A model generated the notes under the pieces. That model was not told where the DNA came from. It was given only the letters and a program-made list of their open reading frames with translations, and ran no database searches. A stretch of 59,614 nt of DNA from DASUTB01 sp036374835 (GTDB taxonomy: Bacteria; Actinomycetota; Actinomycetes; Jiangellales; Jiangellaceae), in the NCBI GenBank assembly GCA_036374835.1, contig DASUTB010000016.1:1-59614 (forward strand). The letters run 5' to 3'. Of the stretch, positions 26,028 to 35,179 are shown piece by piece (position 1 is the first letter of the stretch; each line of letters begins with the position of its first letter). Made by a program: the position numbers and the translations under genes.

Positions 26028-27293
26028 GTGACGTCGAAGCCTGCACTGGTGCCGGTGGCAGCCGCCGCAGTCCTGTTCGGGGCAGTCGCCGCGGTGATCT
26101 GGTTCACGACGCCATGGCAACCCTTCGGCGAGATTCCGATCGATCCGGTTGCACCCGACGTCGACCGTGATTTCAGCAGCGCCGAGCAGGCTGCGGCGAA
26201 TGAGTATGCCGCTCGGATCCGGCCACCGGCGCTGCTCGGCATCGGGCTCGCAGTGGCCGGTTCGGCCGTACTCGGATTCACTCCACTGGGCGCTCGCATC
26301 GTGACCGCAGCCGGTCGGCTCGGCGGTGGCCGGTGGCCCGCGCAGGTGGTGTTCGGTGGGGTGGCCGTGCTGCTCGCCGTTCGGCTGCTGACGCTGCCGA
26401 CCGCGGCGTGGGCCGAATCGGTGCGGCGGTCGCAAGGCCTGTCGACGCGCGACTGGGGAGAGTTTGCGCTCGATGTCGTCCGAGGATTCGGTGTTTCGGC
26501 CGTCGGCGCGCTTGTCGCGTTACTCATGCTCGTCGGACTCGCCCGATGGGTTCGCCGGTTGTGGTGGGTGATGGCGGCCGGCGCCGCGGCCGGTCTGGTC
26601 GTGTTGGTGTCGTTCGTCTATCCGCTGGTTGTGGAGCCGGTCTTCAATCAGTTCACGCCGCTGAAGGACGGCGAGCTGCGCACTTCGCTCGTGGAGATGG
26701 CCGAGCGGGACGGTGTCGCCGTTGACGAGGTACTCGAGGCGGACGCGTCCCGCCGAACGACCACGCTGAACGCATACGTGTCCGGATTCGGCGCGACGCA
26801 CCGGATCGTCGTGTACGACACGCTGCTCGCCGAGGCAGGCGACGACGAGATCCGGTCCGTCGTGGCCCATGAGCTCGGCCACACCGCGGAGAATGACGTG
26901 CGGAACGGGACGCTGCTGGGCGCGCTCGCGGCCGCCGGTGCGGTGTGCGCGTTGGCGGCGCTGTTGCGTTGGAAGCCATTGCTGCGCCGGTCGGGTGCGT
27001 CCGGTCCGGGTGACCCTCGTGTGGTGCCACTGCTACTGGCACTGGCCACGATCGCCGGTCTCGTGGCAAGCCCGGTGGAGAGTCTGGTCAGCCGGCAGAT
27101 CGAGGCGCGGGCGGACGTCCATGCGCTGGAGCTGACGCAGGACGCCGAGACTTTCATCGAGCTACAGCGTGCGCTGGCGCTGAGCTCCTACCGTGACCTG
27201 GATCCGCCGCCGTTGCTGCACGTGTGGTTCGCCAGCCATCCGACAACGCCGGAGCGTATCGCGTTGGCCCGGACGTGGGAACAGCTGAACTGA
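26028..27293 (+). CDS. M48 membrane metalloprotease (Ste24/CAAX-protease-like)
   Basis: 421 residues with about seven membrane helices. The zinc motif HELGH is in SVVAHELGHTAEND (about 283-296), the third ligand Glu is probably in SRQIEARADVHALEL, and the C-terminal SHPTTPERIALA is typical of Ste24-like M48A proteases. A role in membrane protein turnover is likely; the substrate is unknown. Start GTG 26028 is set by the -10 box. Confidence 0.92.
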   Translation: MTSKPALVPVAAAAVLFGAVAAVIWFTTPWQPFGEIPIDPVAPDVDRDFSSAEQAAANEYAARIRPPALLGIGLAVAGSAVLGFTPLGARIVTAAGRLGGGRWPAQVVFGGVAVLLAVRLLTLPTAAWAESVRRSQGLSTRDWGEFALDVVRGFGVSAVGALVALLMLVGLARWVRRLWWVMAAGAAAGLVVLVSFVYPLVVEPVFNQFTPLKDGELRTSLVEMAERDGVAVDEVLEADASRRTTTLNAYVSGFGATHRIVVYDTLLAEAGDDEIRSVVAHELGHTAENDVRNGTLLGALAAAGAVCALAALLRWKPLLRRSGASGPGDPRVVPLLLALATIAGLVASPVESLVSRQIEARADVHALELTQDAETFIELQRALALSSYRDLDPPPLLHVWFASHPTTPERIALARTWEQLN

Positions 27294-27311
27294 CGGGTGC
27301 GGTCGGGCGGC

Positions 27312-27446
27312 TCACGGTGACATGATGTAGGTGCCGACCAGCCAAGCGGCCGTGGCGATGATCGCAAGGATGGTCAACCCGACGATGGTGTATTCCACGA
27401 CCCTGGCCCGGCGTCCGCGCGTGGGTGCCGTATCGCGTAGACGCAC
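27312..27446 (-). CDS. Small membrane protein, 44 aa
   Basis: A short frame from GTG 27446 to TGA at 27312. It reads a basic head (RLRDTAPTRGRRARVVE) then one membrane helix (YTIVGLTILAIIATAAWLVG) and a short tail. A good ribosome-binding site, GGGGGGAAG, lies 7-8 nt before the GTG. It fills the gap between the convergent M48 gene and the two-component genes. Function unknown. Confidence 0.6.
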   Translation of the reverse strand: MRLRDTAPTRGRRARVVEYTIVGLTILAIIATAAWLVGTYIMSP

Positions 27447-27606
27447 CTTGCTTCCCCCCTCGCACTGACAACACGCAGCCGCAACCCGGCCGGCTCGGCA
27501 TCGAGACGCGGCGTACGTGGTAAGGATGGCGTGGGCCGGCAGCCATGTCGATCACTCGTCCGGGTGGAACGGCATCAACCGTTCGGTCTAACTCCGGGGG
27601 AGCCGT

Positions 27607-28245
27607 TCAGGCGTCGTCGGCACTGTCGAGCAGGCCGGCTCGGACCGCAGCCATGATCGCCTGTGCCCGGTTCGCCGCGCCCAGCTTGTCGTACAGCTTG
27701 GAGATGTGGGTCTTGGTCGTCGACTCGCTGATATACAGCTTGCGGGAGATGGTGGAGACACCAAGGCCCTCGGCGAGCAGATCCAGTACTTCGCGCTCAC
27801 GGCGGGTCAGCTGCGGCCCGGTCGGGTGGAGCCGCCGCCGCATCGCCTCTGCCATGCCGTCGGCGACGAAAGACGCCGGCTTGGCCGCCGCATGCCGGGC
27901 GGCGGCGACGACGTCGTCGCTGGCCGCGCTCTTGGGGACGAACGCGGACGCACCGGCGTCGAGGGCGGCGAATAGCTGATCGTCGCCGGCGTACATTGTC
28001 AGGACGACCAGGCCGACATCGGGCCTTGCCTTGCGCAGCCGCTGGGCGAGATCGAGGCCGTTGCCGTCGGGAAGGCGCACGTCGATCACACAGACGTCCG
28101 GCTGGAGAGCGCCGGCCAGCCGGGTCGCCTCTTCCAACGTGCCCGCTTCGCCTGCGACGGTGAAATCCTCGTCTCGCTCGAACGCGCGGCGCAGACCCTG
28201 CCGAATCAACTCGTGATCGTCCACGAGCAGCACGGATGCTGGCAC
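27607..28245 (-). CDS. NarL/LuxR-family response regulator
   Basis: 212 residues. Receiver domain: VDDHELIRQGL with acidic pair, phospho-Asp in VCVIDVRLPDGNG (about residue 54), and the Lys of FVPKSA. C-terminal HTH: LTRREREVLDLLAEGLGV through STTKTHISKLYDKLG. It starts 3 nt after the histidine kinase stop, so the two form a two-component operon. The signal and regulon are unknown. Confidence 0.94.
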   Translation of the reverse strand: MPASVLLVDDHELIRQGLRRAFERDEDFTVAGEAGTLEEATRLAGALQPDVCVIDVRLPDGNGLDLAQRLRKARPDVGLVVLTMYAGDDQLFAALDAGASAFVPKSAASDDVVAAARHAAAKPASFVADGMAEAMRRRLHPTGPQLTRREREVLDLLAEGLGVSTISRKLYISESTTKTHISKLYDKLGAANRAQAIMAAVRAGLLDSADDA

Positions 28246-28248
28246 TGC

Positions 28249-29820
28249 CTATCCCTTCCTTTCCGCGGTGCCGATGGAAACGTCGACGACAGTCCCGCCC
28301 TCCGGGCGCTCGTCGATCATCAAGCTGGCCCCTACTCGCCTGGCCCGTTCGGACATGATGTCCAATCCATACCGGTCGCGCCCGCGAACGCCGAGGCCGA
28401 CCCCGTCATCTGCGACATTCACCCGCGCCTGGGGCGGATCTACGGTCACTGTCACCCACAGGTTACGCGCTTTGGCGTGTTTGCGGACATTGGTGATCGC
28501 CTCCTGCCCGATCCGGAGCAGTTCGGCTTCGATCTCGGGGCGGAGCCGTTCTCGCGATTCCTCGTGAACCAGGTGCACGGTCAACCCGCTTTGCGCACCC
28601 ACCTGCCGAGCGTAGTCGGCCAACGCGGTGCCGAACCCCGTGTCGGCCGGCATGTCGGTGCGCAGGTCGAAGATCGAGTGCCGCAGGTCGGACAGGATGC
28701 GGGTGACTTCTTTGCGTAGCGTGATCGCCAGGGAATGCAGATCCGGGCCTTTCGCCCGCGCCTGCAGGTCGTCAACCAGGTAGCCGAGCGAGGCGAGCTC
28801 TTGCGCGATTCCGTCGTGAATCTCGCGGGCGAGCCGGTTGCGCTCTTCGCGGGTAGCGATCTCGCGGATCTCGTCGAACAGCAGAGCGGTCTCGAGCCGG
28901 AGGGCACCGTCGTCCGTCGATCGGGCGAGCATTCCTAGTTCTTCGGTGGTGAGCGTCTCGTTGATATCGGCGACGACCACTCCGAATGCGCGCGAACCGG
29001 TGCGTAGCGGCAAGACCAGGCGGTGCCAGCGACGCGAGATCGACGTGATCACCGGTGTCTCGTTCGCCAGCGCCTCGGCCAGGATCGGGTCCTGGTCGGA
29101 GTGAGCGAGCGTGTTGCCGTCCCCACCGATCCGGGCGAGCTGCAGCAGAATTCCGCCTTCGCGGCGGACGAACAGCGTGGCCTGCCGCGCCGGGACGCGT
29201 GAGTTCACCTCGTTGAGCACACCCGTAGCCAGGGTGACCGGATCGAGACCTCCGGAGAGGCGGCGGGTGACGACGCGCAGTTCGGAGAGCAGCCGATATG
29301 CGGCACCGTACCGGCTGGCGTCGGGTGAAAGACTCGTCTCCTGCCGCCGCACCCACGTGCCGATCGCGCCGGAGGCGAACATCATCGCGACCCACGGCAG
29401 CAGCCCCACGACACCATCGCCCACCAACGACGCATCGGAGTTGAGAACCAGCCCGAGCATGAGACCGAACGTTCCGGCGGCGGTACACCAGCCCACCGCG
29501 AGCAGGCTGCCGGCCATGCCGGCGGCAACACTTGGTAGCAACAGATACGGCAGGGCGACTCCGGAGTCCTCGTAGCCGAGCCCGATGACGAGCGCCGCGG
29601 CGGCCGTCTCGGTGGCGTACTGCGGCCAGTGGTGTTCGAGCAGGCGCTCGGTGATGCCGGCCGCGATGGCGACGAGAGCCAGTGCGACCAGCCACCACCA
29701 CGTCGTCGCCGCGCGGTGACCGACGCCGGTGAGGGCGACGACGAGCGCCAGCATTCCCAGGCGTGCGACCGCGACGAATCGCCAATGTCGTTCCCCGAAC
29801 GGATCCGCCCACCTATTCAT
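28249..29820 (-). CDS. Membrane sensor histidine kinase (HisKA_3, GAF)
   Basis: 523 residues from ATG 29820. Five to six membrane helices (about 15-150), then a GAF-like region (about 190-330), then the HisKA_3 box REIHDGIAQELASLGYL (phospho-His about 350) and HATPase motifs EAITNVRKHAKA and DDGVGLG. It would phosphorylate the adjacent NarL-type regulator. The membrane part has no recognised ligand site; GAF suggests a small-molecule or redox input. Confidence 0.92.
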   Translation of the reverse strand: MNRWADPFGERHWRFVAVARLGMLALVVALTGVGHRAATTWWWLVALALVAIAAGITERLLEHHWPQYATETAAAALVIGLGYEDSGVALPYLLLPSVAAGMAGSLLAVGWCTAAGTFGLMLGLVLNSDASLVGDGVVGLLPWVAMMFASGAIGTWVRRQETSLSPDASRYGAAYRLLSELRVVTRRLSGGLDPVTLATGVLNEVNSRVPARQATLFVRREGGILLQLARIGGDGNTLAHSDQDPILAEALANETPVITSISRRWHRLVLPLRTGSRAFGVVVADINETLTTEELGMLARSTDDGALRLETALLFDEIREIATREERNRLAREIHDGIAQELASLGYLVDDLQARAKGPDLHSLAITLRKEVTRILSDLRHSIFDLRTDMPADTGFGTALADYARQVGAQSGLTVHLVHEESRERLRPEIEAELLRIGQEAITNVRKHAKARNLWVTVTVDPPQARVNVADDGVGLGVRGRDRYGLDIMSERARRVGASLMIDERPEGGTVVDVSIGTAERKG

Positions 29821-29902
29821 CCGTCGTCCCCGCGCTCCCGGACTGAATGTTGAGGGCCAGTCTGCCCTAACTCGCGCGCGTGGGCGATGGATGACCAGGC
29901 GG

Positions 29903-29914
29903 TAGATTTGCCGG
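29903..29914 (+). promoter_or_regulatory. Predicted leaderless -10 promoter of an SRPBCC gene
   Basis: TAGATT (29903-29908) precedes GTG 29915 by 6 nt. Confidence 0.5.
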
Positions 29915-30292
29915 GTGGGAGCTGATGTGGACATTGCCGACGAGACGTTTCTCGTCGCCGACCGGGCCGACCTGGCGACCCGCTTCGCGAACCCCGGGCT
30001 CTGGCGATCGTGGTGGCCGGAACTCGAGCTGCGCGTCGACGAGAACCGTGGCGCCGCCGGAATGCGGTGGTACGTGCACGGCCGGCTGACCGGCACCGCG
30101 GAGATCTGGCTGGAGCCGTGGCGCGACGGTGTGATCGTGCACTGGTTCGTCCGCGCGCGGCTGGTGTCCGGTGATGCGGGACGACTTCGGGACACCATGA
30201 TCCGCGCTTACAAGCGCCGGATGCATGGGCTCAAGGATGAGTTGGAGCGAACTCGCGCACCAGGTATGCCGCGCAGCCGAGCCAGCGGGTAA
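29915..30292 (+). CDS. SRPBCC (polyketide cyclase-like) protein
   Basis: 125 residues. The pattern ADLATRFANPGLWRSWWPELEL and MRWYVHGRLTGTAEIWLEP fits the helix-grip START/SRPBCC fold, which binds small hydrophobic ligands. The exact role is unknown. A second, different SRPBCC gene follows 79 nt later. Start GTG 29915 is set by the -10 box; there is no ribosome-binding site. Confidence 0.75.
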   Translation: MGADVDIADETFLVADRADLATRFANPGLWRSWWPELELRVDENRGAAGMRWYVHGRLTGTAEIWLEPWRDGVIVHWFVRARLVSGDAGRLRDTMIRAYKRRMHGLKDELERTRAPGMPRSRASG

Positions 30293-30371
30293 TCTGCGAG
30301 CGGACAAGTTGCGACTGGGGAGCAGGTGCGCGTTCTCGCCTCACCGGTGGGGCCCGCTGATGAGGATGGAT

Positions 30372-30812
30372 ATGTCGGAGCAAACCACGTCGAGCATCAC
30401 GATCAACGCACGACCGGCCGACGTCATGGCCGTCATCGCCGATGTCGAGGCGTATCCCGAGTGGACCGCCTCGGTGAAGTCGGTCGAGGTACTGACGGTG
30501 TACGAGGACGACGGCCGTCCGGGCGAGGCCACCTTCGTGCTCGACGCCGGCGCGATCAAGGACACCTACACGCTGAGCTACGAGTGGGACGGCGTTGCCG
30601 AAGTGCGCTGGTCGCTCGTTGAGGCTAGTCTGCTGCGTGCATTGGACGGGTCGTACACACTCACGGACAACGGCGACGGCACGACCGACGTGACGTACCA
30701 GTTGACGGTCGAGCTGTCCATACCGATGCTCGGCATGATGAAGCGCAAGGCCGAGAAGGTCATCATCGACACGGCCCTCAAGGAGCTGAAGAAACGCGTG
30801 GAGACCTTGTGA
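30372..30812 (+). CDS. SRPBCC family protein (Rv2185c-like)
   Basis: 146 residues from ATG 30372, with GAGG 6 nt upstream. ADVEAYPEWTASVKSVEVL and the C-terminal amphipathic helix KRKAEKVIIDTALKELKKR are typical of the SRPBCC/cyclase-dehydrase family and of the mycobacterial Rv2185c protein near PlsC. It may bind lipids or polyketide-like ligands. Its stop overlaps the glucokinase GTG (GTGA), so translation is coupled. Confidence 0.85.
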   Translation: MSEQTTSSITINARPADVMAVIADVEAYPEWTASVKSVEVLTVYEDDGRPGEATFVLDAGAIKDTYTLSYEWDGVAEVRWSLVEASLLRALDGSYTLTDNGDGTTDVTYQLTVELSIPMLGMMKRKAEKVIIDTALKELKKRVETL

Positions 30813-31753
30813 CCGAACTGACCTTGGGGGTCGATGTCGGGGGAACCAAGATCGCCGGAGGTGTGGTTGACGAACACGGCGTGATCCTGCGCCGGACGCG
30901 CCGCGAGACCGATTCAGAAGATGCCGACGCGATCATGTCGAGCATCATCGACGTCATACGCGAGCTGGCCGAGACGCAGCCGGTGGTGGCCGTTGGCGTG
31001 GGCTCGGCGGGATTCGTCGACGCGCAGCGCGCCAACGTGCTGTTCGCGCCGAACCTGGCGTGGCGCGACATGCCGGTACGGGAGCGCGTGATGGCCGCGA
31101 CCGGGCTGCCGACCGTCGTGGAGAACGACGCGAACGCCGCGGCCTGGGGCGAGTTCCGCTTCGGGGCGGCCGCCGACCTCGACCACATGGTGTGTGTGAC
31201 GATCGGCACCGGCGTGGGCGGAGGCATTGTGCTCGGTGGGCAGCTCTACCGCGGCGCGCACGGAATCGGGGCGGAGATCGGTCACATGCAGCTCGTCCCT
31301 GGTGGCCACTTGTGTGGATGTGGATTGCACGGCTGCCTCGAGCAATATGCCAGTGGCACCGCTCTCGTGCGCGAAGCCATTGATCTGACCGAGCGACGAC
31401 CCGACGATGCGAAACAGTTGCTCGCCTTGGCCGGTGGCGTTCGGTCCGGTATCACCGGACCGATGGTGACAGCGGCGGCGCGTACCGGTGACCGGGCGGC
31501 CATCGCGGCGTTCGACCTGGTGGGCCGATGGCTGGGCGAGGGCTTGGGAACCTTGACGGCGTTGCTCGACCCGGAGGTGTTCGTCATCGGCGGCGGCGCC
31601 TCGGAGGCCGGCGGCCTGCTGCTCGGCCCTGCCGAGCGACGCTTGTCGGAGAAGATCACCGGCAAGGGTCATCGGCCCGAGCCGGTGGTCCGATTGGCGA
31701 CGCTGGGTAACGACGCCGGGCTCGTGGGCGCGGCGGACCTGGCCCGAATCTAA
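30809..31753 (+). CDS. glk: ROK-family glucokinase
   Basis: 314 residues. ATP loop LGVDVGGTKIAGG (about 6-18), the catalytic Asp in VVENDANAAAWGE, HGIGAEIGHM, and the ROK zinc motif CGCGLHGCLEQYASG (about 169-183). It phosphorylates glucose to glucose-6-phosphate. Coupled to the upstream SRPBCC gene and followed after 12 nt by an EEP-family gene, forming one operon. Confidence 0.92.
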   Translation: MTELTLGVDVGGTKIAGGVVDEHGVILRRTRRETDSEDADAIMSSIIDVIRELAETQPVVAVGVGSAGFVDAQRANVLFAPNLAWRDMPVRERVMAATGLPTVVENDANAAAWGEFRFGAAADLDHMVCVTIGTGVGGGIVLGGQLYRGAHGIGAEIGHMQLVPGGHLCGCGLHGCLEQYASGTALVREAIDLTERRPDDAKQLLALAGGVRSGITGPMVTAAARTGDRAAIAAFDLVGRWLGEGLGTLTALLDPEVFVIGGGASEAGGLLLGPAERRLSEKITGKGHRPEPVVRLATLGNDAGLVGAADLARI

Positions 31754-31765
31754 GGGAGAGACTCG

Positions 31766-32455
31766 GTGCGCTTGCGCGTTGTCAGCTACAACGTGCGCTC
31801 GTTGCGCGATGATCGCGCCGCGGTCGTGCGGACACTGCGGGCCCTCGATCCGGACGTCGCGTGCATTCAGGAGACTCCCCGGGTCCTGCGGTGGCGCTCC
31901 AAGTGCGCTGCGCTGGCTCGTGAGTCCGGGCTGCTCTATGTCGCCGGCGGCGCGACGACCGGTGCGGTCGCGATCTTGTCGGCGCTTCGGGTCGATGTAT
32001 CGGCTGCGACCGAGTACAGGCTCAGCCACACCCCGGGCCTGTTCCAGCGCGGGTGCGTGGCCGCCCGGGTGTCGGTCGGTCGCGAGTCCTGCGTCGTCGC
32101 GAGTTTCCACCTCGGGCTCGACGCGCCCGAACGGGCCAGGCATCGGCGGGAGCTGACCGGTCTGGTCGACCGCTATGGCGACAGCGTGGCGATCATCGGC
32201 GGCGACGTCAACGAACGACCTGGCGGGCCGGTGTGGACTCAGATCACCAAGGATTTCGCCGACCCGGCGACCACGGTGGGCGGCAACTACGCGACGTATC
32301 CCGCGTGGCAGCCGGTCGATCGGATCGACGGGGTCTTCGTCCGCGGCCCGGCTCGTGTTTTGAACTATCGGGTCGTCGACGACGGCGATACCCGCATGGC
32401 GAGCGACCATCTGCCGGTCGTGGCCGACATCGACGTCAACCCCGACCAAGAATGA
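31766..32455 (+). CDS. Endonuclease/exonuclease/phosphatase family protein
   Basis: 229 residues from GTG 31766, with GGGAGAG upstream. EEP motifs: VVSYNVRSLRDD, ACIQET (metal Glu), GGDVNERP (DxN) and MASDHLPVVADI (catalytic DH). It could act on DNA, inositol phosphates or lipids; this cannot be decided. Last gene of the glk operon. Its final Glu codon and TGA stop are the first six bases of a 58-nt repeat unit. Confidence 0.88.
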   Translation: MRLRVVSYNVRSLRDDRAAVVRTLRALDPDVACIQETPRVLRWRSKCAALARESGLLYVAGGATTGAVAILSALRVDVSAATEYRLSHTPGLFQRGCVAARVSVGRESCVVASFHLGLDAPERARHRRELTGLVDRYGDSVAIIGGDVNERPGGPVWTQITKDFADPATTVGGNYATYPAWQPVDRIDGVFVRGPARVLNYRVVDDGDTRMASDHLPVVADIDVNPDQE

Positions 32456-32507
32456 TCACGTTAAGCTCCGAAGCCCGGGCCAAACGACGACGGCAGGCCG
32501 AGCAAAG
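32450..32507 (+). repeat. 58-nt gene-end repeat, unit 6 (overlaps the EEP gene stop)
   Basis: Starts GAATGATCACGTTAAGC; its GAATGA is the Glu-stop of the upstream gene. It has CCAAACGACG at positions 31-40 and ends GAGCAAAG. It lies between convergent genes. Confidence 0.9.
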
Positions 32508-32557
32508 CACGACTTTCCGAGCATCGCAGACCATGGCGCGCAACGGTCCAGCGCTTC

Positions 32558-33058
32558 CTACACGACGGCGCCGTTGTCGGGGTCGTGCGGATCGTGGCCG
32601 CGCAGCCGCGATATGAGCACGCCGAAACCACCGATGAACGCGATCACGGCGATCATGCTGACCAAGCCTGAAAGGGACTGGCCGAGCAGATACGCGCCGG
32701 CGAAGAGGACAGGCGTGCCGAAAACACCTGCCCACGCCACCATGGTGATCATGTCGGTTCGAGGTATCGGCGGGGGCGCTGGCGGCACGAAGTGCTCGTC
32801 GTCGTTCGGCCTCGGCCCAGGCGAGGGCTGGGCGGTGTTCGCGCCGTGGTCGGGCGTCTCGGCTTTGCCGTCGTCCGCATCGTCCCGGTTGCTCGAGCCG
32901 GGCCGCGTCGTGGTCGCCGACGAGTCCGACGAGGCGTCCGGCCTGGACGAGGAGTCGACGTTCTCGGCATCGGGCCACGTGGGCTCCGAATCGCCGGTAG
33001 AGGCGTGGAACGACTCCACGAGCTCGGTCCAGGTGCGCTCGTCGTCTCGTTCCATCAT
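32558..33058 (-). CDS. Acidic two-helix membrane protein
   Basis: 166 residues. A long hydrophilic Asp/Ser/Glu/Pro-rich N-terminal part (about 1-100) is followed by two membrane helices (about 104-124 and 130-150) and a short tail HDPHDPDNGAVV. No domain recognised. Similar hypothetical proteins occupy this place beside PlsC in other actinobacteria. Divergent from plsC. Confidence 0.75.
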   Translation of the reverse strand: MMERDDERTWTELVESFHASTGDSEPTWPDAENVDSSSRPDASSDSSATTTRPGSSNRDDADDGKAETPDHGANTAQPSPGPRPNDDEHFVPPAPPPIPRTDMITMVAWAGVFGTPVLFAGAYLLGQSLSGLVSMIAVIAFIGGFGVLISRLRGHDPHDPDNGAVV

Positions 33059-33145
33059 CCCTCCTCGTTGCCTCGAAGGCTTCTCCGACGCAGTTCCATA
33101 GTGGCATGTTCGGCCCTGTTGGGAGTTAACCGCCTACCGGGGCGA

Positions 33146-33157
33146 TAGTGTTCCTGC
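33146..33157 (+). promoter_or_regulatory. Predicted leaderless -10 promoter of plsC-like gene
   Basis: TAGTGT (33146-33151) precedes GTG 33158 by 6 nt. Confidence 0.5.
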
Positions 33158-33886
33158 GTGCTCTATTGGTTGCTCAAGCGGATCTTCCTGGGTCCACTTC
33201 TCCGGTTCGTATACCGGCCGTGGGTCGAGGGCGCCGAGCATGTGCCGGACACCGGACCGGCGATTCTCGCGGGCAACCACCTGACCGTCGTCGACTCGCT
33301 GTTCATGCCGCTCGCCCTGGAGCGCAAGGTGACGTTCCTGGCCAAGAGCGACTACTTCACCGAGAAGGGCGTGAAAGGGCGGATCAAGAAGTGGTTCTTC
33401 GGCGGGACGGGCAACGTCCCGGTCGACCGTTCCGGAGGCAAGGCGAGCGAAGCCGCGCTGCAGACCGCGCTGCGGATCCTCGGCGAAGGCAGGCTACTGG
33501 GCATCTACCCCGAAGGCACCCGGTCGCCGGACGGCAAGCTCTACCGCGGCCGCACGGGAGTGGCACGAATGGCGCTCGAGGCACACGTGCCGGTCATTCC
33601 CGTCGCCATGATCGGCACCTTCGAGATGCAGCCGCCCGGGCGGGTCATTCCGAAGCTGAAACGGCCCGGCGTCCGGTTCGGCAAGCCGCTGGACTTCAGC
33701 CGCTACTACGGCATGCAGACCGATCGCTACGTGCTGCGGGCGGTGACGGACGAGATCCTGTACGCGCTGATGGAGCTGTCCGGCCAGGAGTACATGGATA
33801 TGTACGCCACGGTCCGCAAGAGTGAGATCGATGCCGAGAAGCGCCAGAAGAGGGACGCTCAGGACGACGAGGGCACCCGAGAATAG
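33158..33886 (+). CDS. 1-acyl-sn-glycerol-3-phosphate acyltransferase (PlsC family)
   Basis: 242 residues. The HX4D catalytic motif is in GNHLTVVDSLF (about 40-50), and the glycerophosphate-binding block YPEGTRSPDGKLYRGRTG is at about 117-134. It adds the second acyl chain in phosphatidic acid synthesis. The C-terminus is charged. It ends in Glu followed by TAG, in a GAATAG that may be a decayed start of the repeat behind it. Confidence 0.92.
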   Translation: MLYWLLKRIFLGPLLRFVYRPWVEGAEHVPDTGPAILAGNHLTVVDSLFMPLALERKVTFLAKSDYFTEKGVKGRIKKWFFGGTGNVPVDRSGGKASEAALQTALRILGEGRLLGIYPEGTRSPDGKLYRGRTGVARMALEAHVPVIPVAMIGTFEMQPPGRVIPKLKRPGVRFGKPLDFSRYYGMQTDRYVLRAVTDEILYALMELSGQEYMDMYATVRKSEIDAEKRQKRDAQDDEGTRE

Positions 33887-33967
33887 CGGCTTTACGCGGA
33901 TCTCCCCGCCTTTGCTGTGCCTACAAGGCACGTATGGCTGGGAAACGGCAGCTTTACGTGATCATTC
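33881..33967 (-). repeat. 58-nt gene-end repeat, unit 7 (33910-33967) with decayed mirror end
   Basis: On the minus strand the unit starts GAATGATCACGTAAAGC at 33967, 12 nt after the stop of the M42 peptidase gene, and ends CAGCAAAG at 33910. It includes a perfect GTGCC-TTGTA-GGCAC stem. The whole 87-nt interval ends at GAATAG, similar in size to the double-ended copy at 49878-49965, so a second opposed end seems to have decayed. Confidence 0.85.
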
Positions 33968-33979
33968 TGGAAGGGACGA

Positions 33980-35146
33980 TCAGGCGAAGCGGCCGTCGGC
34001 GTAGTGCTCCGGTTCCGGCTCGGCAGGCTGCACGCTGCGGCTCGGGAAGTCCTCGAGCGCACCGGTCGGCGTCCGGTCCCATTCCTCGAACGTGAGCGGG
34101 CTCTGGACGTAGACCGTCAGCAGTTCGGCCAGCCGCCGTAGTCCGTCCAGATGGGTGCGTTCGTGTCCGTGGCTCGACTCGACGCCGAACCCGAGCAGTG
34201 CGGCACGGCATTCCATTCCGGACTCGATCGCCGGCGCGGCGTCGGACCGGTAGAAGCGGTACACGTCCCGTTCGTGGGGGATGTCGAACTGCTTGCACAG
34301 GCCGATGATGCGGCGAGTGAGGTGGAAGTCGAACGGCCCGGTCGAATCGAGCATGCCGATGTTGACCGTGTTCTCGCGTGAGGTCTGGCCGTCGCTGACC
34401 ACGGCATTGTCCACCGCGACAAGCTCGGCGACCGTGTCGTCGAGGCCGTGGGTCAGACCCATACCGACCTCTTCACCGATCGTGACGACCAGATGGGTGG
34501 TCACCGGGAGCGAGGTGTGGGCCTCGGAGAGCGCCTTGAACGCGGCCAGGCAGACCGCCACGCCGGCCTTGTCGTCGAGGTGGCGGGACTTGATGAACCC
34601 GTGCGGCGTGATCTGCGGAGCCGCGTCGAACGCCACGAAGTCGCCGACGTTGATTCCGAGCGCGGCGACATCGGCCGCGGTTTCGACCAGCTCGTCGAGG
34701 CGGATCTCGATCTGATGCCAGCCGATACCCTGCGTGTCGACGGCCTCGCCGTAGTTGTGCCCGCTCGACCACAGCGGCAGCACCGTGCCGGTGAATAAGG
34801 TCGAGATGTCGTCCGGAAACACCGTCACGTGCGCCCCTTCGGCGAACCTGGCGCTGTGCATTCCGACTGGGACCACCTCGAGACGGCCGTCCCCTTTGAT
34901 GCGCTTGACCATTGCGCCGATGGTGTCGGCATGTACGACGATCGCCCGGCTGACCGAGGAGCGGTGCCCGGCGATCGTCGCGCGGAGCACACCGCGGCGG
35001 GTCATCTCGATGGGAAATCCCAGAGCGTCGATCCGCTCACCGATGATCTGCATCACCGCGTCCGTCCGTCCGGACGGGCTGGGCGTGCGCAGTAGTTCGA
35101 GGAGTGTGTGGACGAGATAGTCGTTGTCGATATCGAGTGGCTTCAC
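33980..35146 (-). CDS. M42-family peptidase of the NAGGN osmoprotectant system
   Basis: 388 residues. Metal ligands of the M42/M20 fold are visible: VVHADTIG, SRHLDDKAGVA, TIGEEVGMG, RFYRSDAAPA and SSHGHERTH. It matches the peptidase that accompanies asnO and ngg in N-acetylglutaminylglutamine amide (NAGGN) clusters. It may degrade or recycle the dipeptide osmolyte, but its exact reaction is not known to me. It starts at GTG 35146, 33 nt after ngg, as the third gene of the operon. Confidence 0.9.
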   Translation of the reverse strand: MKPLDIDNDYLVHTLLELLRTPSPSGRTDAVMQIIGERIDALGFPIEMTRRGVLRATIAGHRSSVSRAIVVHADTIGAMVKRIKGDGRLEVVPVGMHSARFAEGAHVTVFPDDISTLFTGTVLPLWSSGHNYGEAVDTQGIGWHQIEIRLDELVETAADVAALGINVGDFVAFDAAPQITPHGFIKSRHLDDKAGVAVCLAAFKALSEAHTSLPVTTHLVVTIGEEVGMGLTHGLDDTVAELVAVDNAVVSDGQTSRENTVNIGMLDSTGPFDFHLTRRIIGLCKQFDIPHERDVYRFYRSDAAPAIESGMECRAALLGFGVESSHGHERTHLDGLRRLAELLTVYVQSPLTFEEWDRTPTGALEDFPSRSVQPAEPEPEHYADGRFA

Positions 35147-35179
35147 CCGTTCAGGGTGGCATACGCCGGTCGCGACTCG

